Assembly: GCA_949287305.1 (NCBI GenBank)
Contig: CASEFX010000009.1
Span: 1 to 64,000 of the forward strand
Length of the DNA: 64,000 bases
Source of the DNA: an uncultured Sutterella sp.
GTDB lineage: Bacteria > Pseudomonadota > Gammaproteobacteria > Burkholderiales > Burkholderiaceae_F
Direction: 5' to 3'
Shown piece after piece: positions 52,936 to 60,017 of this stretch. Position 1 is the stretch's first letter. The number at the start of each line of letters is the position of its first letter. Under the pieces are notes generated by a model, which did no database searches, was not told the origin of the DNA, and saw only the letters and a program-made list of their open reading frames with translations. A program made the position numbers and the translations under genes.

Positions 52936-53843
52936 CACTTCGCTCCCGCGGTCACGGCCAAAAATACGTCTTCGAGGTCGGGCTGTCCGAGCGTGAGGTT
53001 TTCCGCCCGAAGGCCCGCGTCGTGAAGGGCTCCGAGAAGTTGGCGGACGTCCTCGGCGTCGCCCGCGCGCAGCACGACGTCGTCGCCGTGCCGACGAAGT
53101 ACTCGGTCGGAGAGGATCGAGGGCAGTTCCCCGCCCTCGAGACGGCAACGGAGCACGCGCCCTTCAAAGCGGGAGAGAAGCTTTTCCGTCGAGTCGAGCG
53201 CCGCGATGCGGCCTTCCTTCAGGATCGCGACGCGCCGGCACAAGGCCTGCGCTTCGGCGAGATAGTGGGTCGTCAGAACGATCGTGTGACCCTTCTTGTG
53301 AAGCCCGCCGATGAAGGTCCAGAGGTTTTCGCGAAATTCCACGTCGACCCCGGCCGTCGGTTCGTCAAGGACGATGACGGGAGGCTTGTGGACGAGCGCC
53401 TGCGCAACGAGCACGCGGCGCTTCATGCCGCCCGAGAGCGCCCGGACGTTCGCCTCGGCCTTGTCGAGAAGGCCCAGATTTTCGAGAATCTCGTCGATCC
53501 AGTCGTCGTTTTTGGCGATGCCCCAGTAGCCCGACTGATAGCGAAGGGTTTCGCGCACCGTAAGGAAGGGGTCGAAGGTGATTTCCTGCGGCACGATCCC
53601 GAGATTGCGCGCGGCGCCCCGAGGGTCCTTGGCGCGGTCGATGCCGCGCACGACGATGCGGCCGCCCGTCGGTTTCGTGAGACCGGCAAGCGACGTGATG
53701 AGGGTGGTCTTTCCGGCGCCGTTGGGGCCCAAGAGGCCGAAGAATTCGCCCTCCTCCACGGTAAACGACACGCCTTTGAGGGCGCGCACGCCGTTGGGAT
53801 AGGTTTTCTCGAGCGACTCAAAGCGCAGTGCGGGTTGCGTCAT
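52935..53843 (-). CDS. ABC-2 type exporter ATPase (YadG/CcmA-like)
   Basis: 302 residues. Walker A is GPNGAGKTT, the signature ALSGGMKRRV, Walker B PPVIVLDEPTAGVD, and the H-loop LTTHY. The C-terminal 70 residues form a DUF4162-like extension. It partners with the permease gene that overlaps its stop. It begins 65 bases after tonB on the same strand, so it may belong to the end of the haem gene series, although its role there is unclear. Confidence 0.93.
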   Translation of the reverse strand: MTQPALRFESLEKTYPNGVRALKGVSFTVEEGEFFGLLGPNGAGKTTLITSLAGLTKPTGGRIVVRGIDRAKDPRGAARNLGIVPQEITFDPFLTVRETLRYQSGYWGIAKNDDWIDEILENLGLLDKAEANVRALSGGMKRRVLVAQALVHKPPVIVLDEPTAGVDVEFRENLWTFIGGLHKKGHTIVLTTHYLAEAQALCRRVAILKEGRIAALDSTEKLLSRFEGRVLRCRLEGGELPSILSDRVLRRHGDDVVLRAGDAEDVRQLLGALHDAGLRAENLTLGQPDLEDVFLAVTAGAK

Positions 53844-53878
53844 GAAGAAAATTCAAAGATCGGATAAAGGAAAGGACG

Positions 53879-53901
53879 CGGGGACGACGACCCGTCCCCG
53901 C
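53879..53901 (-). terminator. Imperfect hairpin between tonB and the ABC exporter
   Basis: GCGGGACG pairs with CGTCCCCGC with one bulge. On the minus strand it is followed by GTCCTTTCCTTT, which is only weakly T-rich, so read-through is possible. Confidence 0.35.
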
Positions 53902-53908
53902 GCGAAAG

Positions 53909-54937
53909 TCAATGCAGTTCAAAGCGAACGGGCACCACGATGGTAACCGCCTTTGTGAGCTTTGTGGGACGCCCTTCGAGCGGTTCGGCGGCTTTGAGGG
54001 CCGCGCGGTTGAGAAGGGCCGAGGCGTGCTTCTTGCGAATCGAGACGCCAACGACGCGCCCGTCGGGACCGATTTCGACCGCCAACAACACCTCGCCCTG
54101 CTGCCCCGTCTGTCGGGCGCGGCGCGGATAGGTTTTGTTCGCTTCGACCACGGCGAGGAGTTCCGCGAGCACCCGGTCGGTACCGTCGGACGCACCGGAG
54201 CCGGTGCCGATCACGCCCGTTCCCACGCCGCCCTCGCGGCCTTCGGCCAATCCCGCCTGTCCGGATTGGGCGACAGGGCCTTCGATCGCTTCGGGCGAAG
54301 GCGCCGGGGTCGGCGTCGCGGCGGGCGCGGGTTTCTGCACGGGTTTCGGCTTTTCCACGCGCTTCGGAGTGGGTTTCGGCTGCGGCTTGACAGGTTCGGG
54401 TTTGGGCTCTGGTTTCGGTTCCGGTTTGGGTTCCGGTTCCGGAATCGGCTCGGGTTCGGGAATCGGTTCCGGCTCAGGTTCAGGTTCCGGCTCCGGAACG
54501 GGTTCGGGTTCCGGAATCGGTTCGGGCTCGGGAATGGGTTCGGGCTCCGGTTCGGGTTCCGGCTCCGGAACGGGTTCGGGTTCCGGAATCGGTTCGGGCT
54601 CGGGAATGGGTTCGGGCTCCGGTTCGGGTTCCGGCTCGGGAACGGGTTCGGGTTCCGGCTCGGGGCGCGCGGGGACCTCGAAGTCGCTCTCCTCGGTCAG
54701 ATGTTCTACGAGGGGCTTTTCGATCGGCGTCTCGGGGACTTCGCGAAGCGTTTCCTGCGGAACGTCGACCAGACGAACCGCCGTTTCCTCGCGAAAGAGC
54801 GCGGCCGCGACGTTCGGGACCTGAATGACCTTCTGCGTCACCTCCCAGCCGCCCGCCAGAACGAGCGCGACGCCCGCGATCGTCACGACCGTGCGCGCGG
54901 CACGGTCGGCGAATTGACTCTCCCGCACTTCATTCAT
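53909..54937 (-). CDS. tonB: TonB energy transducer with long Glu-Pro repeat
   Basis: 342 residues. One N-terminal helix ([17 protein letters not shown], about 14-31) anchors it in the inner membrane. A periplasm-spanning Pro-rich region (about 85-220) goes from Glu-Pro repeats to Lys-Pro repeats. The C-terminal TonB domain ([48 protein letters not shown]) contacts the TonB box of the receptor. It ends the exbB-exbD-tonB trio (8-base overlap with exbD). The repeat region is internally duplicated at DNA level. It probably serves the receptor encoded upstream in the same series. Confidence 0.95.
   Translation of the reverse strand: MNEVRESQFADRAARTVVTIAGVALVLAGGWEVTQKVIQVPNVAAALFREETAVRLVDVPQETLREVPETPIEKPLVEHLTEESDFEVPARPEPEPEPVPEPEPEPEPEPIPEPEPIPEPEPVPEPEPEPEPEPIPEPEPIPEPEPVPEPEPEPEPEPIPEPEPIPEPEPKPEPKPEPKPEPVKPQPKPTPKRVEKPKPVQKPAPAATPTPAPSPEAIEGPVAQSGQAGLAEGREGGVGTGVIGTGSGASDGTDRVLAELLAVVEANKTYPRRARQTGQQGEVLLAVEIGPDGRVVGVSIRKKHASALLNRAALKAAEPLEGRPTKLTKAVTIVVPVRFELH
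54411..54698 (-). repeat. 72-base tandem repeat within tonB
   Basis: Nearly identical 72-base units begin at 54483, 54555 and 54627, with a more diverged unit before them. Each encodes 24 residues of EPxP ([14 protein letters not shown] then [10 protein letters not shown]). Because 72 is a multiple of three, gain or loss of a unit would change only the length of the periplasmic spacer. Confidence 0.85.
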
Positions 54938-55382
54938 GAACCGTTCCCCGGGTGGTTTCGGAAGCCGCTGCGGTGTTCGCCGAAGCGGCGGGTTCCGGAT
55001 CCGTGCTGATCACGAAGCGGCCTTCACGCTTCACCTTGGCGAGGTCCATCACTTCGACGAACTTCGCAAAGGGCGCCTCGCGGTCCATGTAGATGTTGAG
55101 CGTACGCTCGGGCGCAGCGTCCAGCGCAGCCGAGAGGCCATCGAGCGTCGTCGCTTCGGAGCCGAGCCAGAGCGTCCCGTCCTTCTTGACGGAAAGAAGC
55201 AGATCGTTGCGCTCGCGCGAAACCTCTCCGTGCGCCGCCTGAGGCAGCATCACCTCGAGGACGGGCTTCGAAAAGCTCATCGTCAGAACGAAGAAGATGA
55301 TGAGCATGAAGAGGCAGTCGATCAGAGGCGTCAGATCGATCTGGGGCTCTTCGTCGAAATTGCCGAAAAAGTCGCTGTTCAT
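54930..55382 (-). CDS. exbD: ExbD biopolymer transport protein
   Basis: 150 residues. Single N-terminal helix with the essential Asp in [24 protein letters not shown], followed by a periplasmic domain. With ExbB it uses the proton gradient to energise TonB. The ATG at 55382 is used, and a 5-residue extension is possible. It overlaps tonB by 8 bases and lies 11 bases after exbB. Confidence 0.95.
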   Translation of the reverse strand: MNSDFFGNFDEEPQIDLTPLIDCLFMLIIFFVLTMSFSKPVLEVMLPQAAHGEVSRERNDLLLSVKKDGTLWLGSEATTLDGLSAALDAAPERTLNIYMDREAPFAKFVEVMDLAKVKREGRFVISTDPEPAASANTAAASETTRGTVHE

Positions 55383-55393
55383 CGCGCGGCTCC

Positions 55394-56068
55394 TCAAAGA
55401 CCGGGCGTACCCGCGTCGGCGTCTTCAAAGCGGGATTCCTTCCCGGTCTTCTTCATGCGGCGGCACACTTCGAGCGCGCGGTAGCTGTGCTCGACCGCCT
55501 CGATGTGAAAGCTCCGGAACTTGAGCATCAGGTAGTAGTAGGCCATGAGGGTCGGAATGGCGACGCAGAGCCCCATGATCGTCGTGATGAGGGCCGACCA
55601 GATGCCCGACGCCAGAACGCCCGCGTTCGCGTGCGTGACGTCGGCCATCGCCTGGAAGACCCAGACCATCCCCCAGACCGTGCCGAGAAGGCCCATGAGG
55701 GGCGCCACGACGGCGATGAGCTTGAGCCAGCAAAGACCGTTCGAAACGCGCTTGAAGTTGCGGTAGAAGAGATAGCTCACTTCCGCGCGGATGTCGTCCG
55801 AGTGGTCGCCGTGCGTCGTCACGATGTCGTAGATGATGCGGATCAGGGGATTCGCCTTCTTCGGATCGATGTGCCGAAGGCAACGGTCCTTCCCCTGTTC
55901 GATGTCGAGAAAGTCACGCCGGAAGTTGCGCCAGACGACCGTCATGTAGCAGAGCTGCCAGACGATGAGATAGACCGCAAAGAGCGCGACGAAAACAAGC
56001 GCAACCCCCGCGGGTCCGATCATGGCGTATACGGCTTCGAATTTCTCCCAGCTCATCGTTTCCCTCAT
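55394..56068 (-). CDS. exbB: ExbB/TolQ-family proton channel
   Basis: 224 residues with three helices (GVALVFVALFAVYLIVWQLCYM near the start, LKLIAVVAPLMGLLGTVWGMVWVFQAM, and ALITTIMGLCVAIPTLMAYYYLM). The MotA/TolQ/ExbB signature lies in the last two. Its ATG overlaps the flavodoxin stop as ATGA. A second ATG at 56056, with GAGGG five bases before it, is an equally good start. It forms the motor with ExbD. Confidence 0.95.
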   Translation of the reverse strand: MRETMSWEKFEAVYAMIGPAGVALVFVALFAVYLIVWQLCYMTVVWRNFRRDFLDIEQGKDRCLRHIDPKKANPLIRIIYDIVTTHGDHSDDIRAEVSYLFYRNFKRVSNGLCWLKLIAVVAPLMGLLGTVWGMVWVFQAMADVTHANAGVLASGIWSALITTIMGLCVAIPTLMAYYYLMLKFRSFHIEAVEHSYRALEVCRRMKKTGKESRFEDADAGTPGL

Positions 56069-56595
56069 TCGTTCTCAGCGCGGCATTCCGGGAAAGCCGC
56101 CTTGAAATGTTCTTCCGCCTTCAAAAGGTCCATGCGATCGGGGTGCGTCTCGGCCGCCTTGCGGCGCGCTTCGCGCTCGGGCGTGACGACGCCTCCCATC
56201 ATCTGCGTCATGCGGTCAAAAAGCGCCGGATCGATGCGCCCCTGCACGAGAAGCGACGTGACGGCGACGTTTCCGCGCCCGAGCGCAAGAAGCCCCTCCG
56301 TCACCTTCTCCATCCACGCGACGGCGCGCTCCGATTTGGGGTCGCCCCCCATCGTCGCGAAAAAGCCGATCCGCTTTTCCACGAGCGTCTTCGCCACCGC
56401 CTGCATGTCTTCGGGCGCCATGCCGCGGTCGTTCCAGAAGCCGAGCACGACGGGATTGCACTCGGCATAGGCCGCGGGGTTTTCGAGATAGGTCAGCGCG
56501 CCGACGTATTCGACCCCGAGGGCGTCCGCCACGGCGTGGCCCACGATGCGGGTGTTCCCGGTGCGGGAACTCACGACCACCAAAGCTTTCGTCAT
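56065..56595 (-). CDS. Flavodoxin of the haem-degradation cluster (HmuF/BilS-like)
   Basis: 176 residues. The FMN phosphate loop VVVSSRTGNTRIVG (residues 6-19) is followed by the short-chain flavodoxin fold (VVLGFWNDRGMAPEDMQ, IGFFATMGGDPKSERA). Flavodoxins in haem operons of Fusobacterium (hmuF) supply electrons to the radical-SAM haem-opening enzyme and reduce the linear tetrapyrrole. The same role is inferred here from its place with hutW and hutX. Starts 20 bases after hutX and is coupled to exbB by a 4-base overlap. Confidence 0.85.
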   Translation of the reverse strand: MTKALVVVSSRTGNTRIVGHAVADALGVEYVGALTYLENPAAYAECNPVVLGFWNDRGMAPEDMQAVAKTLVEKRIGFFATMGGDPKSERAVAWMEKVTEGLLALGRGNVAVTSLLVQGRIDPALFDRMTQMMGGVVTPEREARRKAAETHPDRMDLLKAEEHFKAAFPECRAENE

Positions 56596-56615
56596 GTGTC
56601 CTTCCTCTTCGTCGA

Positions 56616-57143
56616 TCAGGCCGTAAGCGCGTCGCGGTCGGCAAAAAACTGCGCCTTGACGCTTTCGATCAGCTGATGGTTTTCGCGGCCCACGTAGACC
56701 GAGAAGGCGACGGCGCCCGTCTTGTTGAAGAACTGCACCGAGAGCGACTCGCGCTTCATGAAGGGAAGCGTCACGAAGGCGATCGCGCCGATGCCGTCGT
56801 AGCGAAGATGCCCGCCGATCGTCGCGTCCTTGCCGAGGATGTTGTAGTAGCCCTGGGCGCGCTTCCCCTTGGAGAGCTTGCCTTCGATTTCAAAGACGTG
56901 ACCGTCGTGAACGATGAAGAGCGTCACCTTTTCCCAGAGGGCGAGGCGTTCCCAGACTTCGTCGAAGCGCTCCGAAGCGTCGCCCGTCACGAAGCGGGCC
57001 ATGCCTTCGGGGAGAAGCTTCGCCGCTTCTTCTTCCGTCGTTTCCAGCGCCTTCGCGGCGGTGGCGAGCGTCACGGGATAAGGCGCCGTGAGGAGCTCTT
57101 CGATCTTGGCCTTCTGGGCTTCGGTCGGCTGAATGTTCGTCAT
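56616..57143 (-). CDS. hutX: HutX/ChuX-family cytosolic haem carrier
   Basis: 175 residues. It matches the HutX/HugX/ChuX family by length and by AQKAKIEELLTAPYPVTLATAAKALETTEEEAAKLLP (N-terminal helical part), FDEVWERLALWEKVTLFIVHDGHVFEIEGKLSKGKRAQGYYNI, and LRYDGIGAIAFVTLPFMKRESLSVQFFNKTGAVAFSVYVGR. These proteins bind haem in the cytoplasm and hand it to a degrading enzyme, here the radical-SAM HutW. The ATG overlaps the stop of the ECF ATPase gene (ATGA), tying haem carriage to import. Confidence 0.92.
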   Translation of the reverse strand: MTNIQPTEAQKAKIEELLTAPYPVTLATAAKALETTEEEAAKLLPEGMARFVTGDASERFDEVWERLALWEKVTLFIVHDGHVFEIEGKLSKGKRAQGYYNILGKDATIGGHLRYDGIGAIAFVTLPFMKRESLSVQFFNKTGAVAFSVYVGRENHQLIESVKAQFFADRDALTA

Positions 57144-58636
57144 GATGCTTTGTCCTTGAGAAGTGATTGAAAATCGGTCATGTCGAGCGCCCGATCGCAG
57201 GCGTCGAGAAGTTCGAGATCGTGCGTGATCAAAAAGACGGCGCGCCCCTTGTCGGCTTCTTCGCGAAGAATGCTGGCGATCGAGGCGAGGTTCGCCCCGT
57301 CGAGCCCGCTCGTGGGCTCGTCGAGAATCAGAATGCGCGGGTCCTTCGCGAGCGCGCAGGCGATGACGACACGCTGCTTTTCGCCGCCCGAAAGAGATTG
57401 CGGATGACGCCCGCGCAAGGGGGCGAGTCGAAGCGAAACGAGAAGGGATTCGAGACGCGCCTTTTCCGCTTCCGTCGGCGCAAAGCGGCCGAGGTCGCCC
57501 GACCAGCCCGAGCGGCTTTCCTTCGCCCAGCGGCCCGCGAGCATCGCGGCCGTGATTTCCTCTTCGACCGTGCGCATCGTGAGCTGATGGTCGGCGTTCT
57601 GAAGCACGAGCCCGGCCGACGGCATGAGGCCTTCCTTTCCGACGGCGCTGCCGTCGAGCGCGAACGCGCCTTCGGCCTTCAAAAGCCCCGTGAGAATCCG
57701 CGCGAGGGTCGTTTTCCCCGTGCCGTTGTCGCCGATCAGCGCCGTGATCCCCGCGGGCACCGCAAAGGCGGCGTCCGCAAAGATCGTTCCGCGCCCGGGA
57801 TAACCGAAGCGGAGCTTCTCGGCCGTAAAGACGGTGTCCGCCTTCTCGGTTTCGCAGAGCCCCTCCTCCACCTTCACGCGGGGAAGCGTCGCTCTGGGGT
57901 CGGTCACGGCGTCGCGGCGCAGGCCCCAGCGGGCGCGAAGAGCGTCGTCCTCGAGAATCGAGAAGGGACCGCGTTCGCGGATTTCGCCCGCCTGCATGAC
58001 GAAGACTTCGTCGGCGGTGTCGCGAAGCCAATAGAGGCGGTGATCGACGACGAGGATCGCCGAGCCCGCGCGCTTCAATTCGTCGAGAATTTGTGCGAGC
58101 TGTTCGGTCGCCTCCGGGTCGAGGTTTGCGCTCGGTTCGTCGAGCACGAGCACCTTGGGACCGAGCGCGAGAATGCCGGCGAGCCCCACCTTCTGCTTCT
58201 GGCCTTCAGAGAGCGAATGAATGTCGGCGTCAAGCAAATGCGTGATCCCGAGCGTTTCGGCCGCGCGCTCGAGGCGTGCGTTCACGTCGTCGGGCGTCAT
58301 CCCGCGGCTCTTCAGGGCAAAGGTGATTTCGTCCCCGACGTTCAGGGCGAAGAACTGTTCTTCGGGGTCCTGAAAGAGCGTCCCCACCTTTTCGGCGAGA
58401 TCCGCCACGGGCGTTTCCGAGACGTCGCAGTCGTCGATCCGCACGGTGCCCGTCACGTCGCCTCCGAGAATCTGGGGTGCGATGCCGTTGGCGAGCCGCA
58501 TGAGGGTCGTTTTGCCGCAGCCCGAAGCGCCCGTCACGACCTTGAGTTCACCCGGTTCCACGCGGAAGTTCAGGTTGCGGACCGCCGTCTCTTCGGTGTT
58601 CGGATATCGGTAGGAAACTTCTTCAAATGCAATCAT
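57140..58636 (-). CDS. ecfA: ECF transporter ATPase, two fused A subunits
   Basis: 498 residues with two complete ABC domains. Domain 1: Walker A GASGCGKTT, LSEGQKQKVG, VLVLDEPSANLD. Domain 2: GDNGTGKTT, LSGGEKQRVV, ILILDEPTSGLD. Fused EcfA-EcfA' proteins occur in dedicated (group I) ECF importers that energise a single S component. The start ATG lies 2 bases after the ecfT stop, and a longer frame to 59314 is spurious. Co-translated with hutX. The haem substrate is inferred from neighbours. Confidence 0.93.
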   Translation of the reverse strand: MIAFEEVSYRYPNTEETAVRNLNFRVEPGELKVVTGASGCGKTTLMRLANGIAPQILGGDVTGTVRIDDCDVSETPVADLAEKVGTLFQDPEEQFFALNVGDEITFALKSRGMTPDDVNARLERAAETLGITHLLDADIHSLSEGQKQKVGLAGILALGPKVLVLDEPSANLDPEATEQLAQILDELKRAGSAILVVDHRLYWLRDTADEVFVMQAGEIRERGPFSILEDDALRARWGLRRDAVTDPRATLPRVKVEEGLCETEKADTVFTAEKLRFGYPGRGTIFADAAFAVPAGITALIGDNGTGKTTLARILTGLLKAEGAFALDGSAVGKEGLMPSAGLVLQNADHQLTMRTVEEEITAAMLAGRWAKESRSGWSGDLGRFAPTEAEKARLESLLVSLRLAPLRGRHPQSLSGGEKQRVVIACALAKDPRILILDEPTSGLDGANLASIASILREEADKGRAVFLITHDLELLDACDRALDMTDFQSLLKDKAS

Positions 58637-58638
58637 CG

Positions 58639-59418
58639 TCAGGGCATGTAGGTGTTCGTCATGAAGAGGTCGGCAAAGAGGACTTCGCCCGTCACGGCCG
58701 CCGCGGTCGTGAGAACGAGCGCGGAAAGGATGCGTGCGTCGAGCGTCGTCATCGTCCGAAGGTCGGGCATGAGCGTGCGCTCGGCCGTGCCGAGGCCCTT
58801 CAGTTCCGAAGCCGTGCCGAGGGTTTCGGCGGACTTGAGCGCCCGAAAGAGAATGGGGGCGAGCAAAAGGCGCGACGAGAGAATCGGATGGCGCGTGAGC
58901 ATCCCGACGCCCATGGGCCAGCCGCGGATCTTGAGCGTCTCCCAGACCTGACGGATGTCGTGCGTGAAGGTCGGGATGAAGCGCAGCATCACAGCCGCGG
59001 GCAAAAAGAGGCAGAAGGGAAGACGCATGCGCTCGAGCGTCGTCAAAAGGTCTTCGACGCGGGTTGTCATCGCGAGCACCATCACGACGTTCATCATCGA
59101 GAGACCGCGAAGGAAGGGAATGACGAGCGACTTCACCGAGAGACCGCCGAGGCCCGGCGCCAGGGCTTCGATCACGGCCGAGCACCCCGCGGCGATGGCC
59201 ATCATGACGGCCATCGCGCCGTAGAGAACGGCGAGCAGCCCCGGGCGCTTCAGAAGGAGGACGTAAACGAGCGTTGCGAGAAAGAGCACGCCCTGCGCCA
59301 CCACGCCCGAACACGCCACCGCCAGAATCGCCGTCGCAAGCGTGACGACGAGCTTCGTGCGGGCGTCGAGGCGCCTCATCATGTTCGTGTCGTCCGTTTT
59401 AGCGAACAAAGCCCGCAT
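58639..59418 (-). CDS. ecfT: ECF transporter transmembrane subunit EcfT
   Basis: 259 residues (CbiQ family). Hydrophobic N-terminal half (LVVTLATAILAVACSGVVAQGVLFLATLVYVLLL), then the cytoplasmic coupling helices with LERMRLPFCLFLPAAVMLRFIPTFTHDIRQVWETLKIRG, the A-R-x type signature area, and AETLGTASELKGLG. GGAG precedes the ATG at 59418, which lies 20 bases inside the ecfS gene. It links the S component to the fused ATPase. Confidence 0.9.
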   Translation of the reverse strand: MRALFAKTDDTNMMRRLDARTKLVVTLATAILAVACSGVVAQGVLFLATLVYVLLLKRPGLLAVLYGAMAVMMAIAAGCSAVIEALAPGLGGLSVKSLVIPFLRGLSMMNVVMVLAMTTRVEDLLTTLERMRLPFCLFLPAAVMLRFIPTFTHDIRQVWETLKIRGWPMGVGMLTRHPILSSRLLLAPILFRALKSAETLGTASELKGLGTAERTLMPDLRTMTTLDARILSALVLTTAAAVTGEVLFADLFMTNTYMP

Positions 59419-59941
59419 GTTTGAGTTCTCCCACCGTTTTCCAACCGAACCAAAGACCCGCCAAGGAGCCCGCGTAGCCGAGAAGCACAATCGGCACCAC
59501 CATCGTCATGAGCGCCGGGCTCTCACGCATGAACAAAAAGGACACGCCCAAAGAGAGGGCTTTCGAAGCGAAGTCGTAGACGCCCGCGGCAACCCAGGGC
59601 GCCCACTTCTTTCCCGCGCCGCCCGTCAGAAAGACGGCGGCCTCCCCCGCGAGCGCTCCGACGAGCGCGGCGGGAAGAAGCGTGAGGCTTCCGCCCAAAA
59701 GGAGGACGCTGATCATCATGCTCACGGCCGTAAAGAGAAGGAGCGTCCAGCGCTTCGGGATCTTCGTGAGAAGCACGATCAAAAGCGTCGTAAAGACGAG
59801 ATTCTTGGCGACGAGCGAAACGGGGTTCATGCCGCCGCCCGCGAGCGCGATGAGAAGGCTCGAGAGCTTGGCTGCGGCCGCGAAGACGCCGACCAATACC
59901 AGTTCTCTAGCGGCCCAATGTCGGGGAAGACGTTCTTTCAT
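59399..59941 (-). CDS. ECF transporter substrate-specific (S) component, probable haem binder
   Basis: 180 residues with six hydrophobic helices: ELVLVGVFAAAAKLSSLLIALAGGG, VSLVAKNLVFTTLLIVLLTKI, WTLLLFTAVSMMISVLLLGG, LLPAALVGALAGEAAVFLTG, WVAAGVYDFASKALSLGVSFLFM, and VVPIVLLGYAGSLAGLWFGW. Size, topology and linkage to ecfT and ecfA identify it as an S component, resembling the MptS/Trep_Strep type. Substrate is not evident from sequence. Position between the receptor and hutX suggests haem or a tetrapyrrole. Histidines are few. Confidence 0.85.
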   Translation of the reverse strand: MKERLPRHWAARELVLVGVFAAAAKLSSLLIALAGGGMNPVSLVAKNLVFTTLLIVLLTKIPKRWTLLLFTAVSMMISVLLLGGSLTLLPAALVGALAGEAAVFLTGGAGKKWAPWVAAGVYDFASKALSLGVSFLFMRESPALMTMVVPIVLLGYAGSLAGLWFGWKTVGELKHAGFVR

Positions 59942-59971
59942 GAGGGATTGTTAGAGTTCCATTACGATCTG

Positions 59972-59997
59972 GGAAGACCGCCCGCAGGCGGCCTTCC
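59972..59997. terminator. Hairpin between the receptor gene and ecfS
   Basis: GGAAGACCGCC and GGCGGCCTTCC pair with one mismatch around CGCA in the 76-base gap. On the minus strand no T run follows, so it is more likely an mRNA-processing or partial-termination element that lets receptor and transporter levels differ. Confidence 0.4.
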
Positions 59998-60017
59998 TAG
60001 GACCGTTTAGATAAGCG

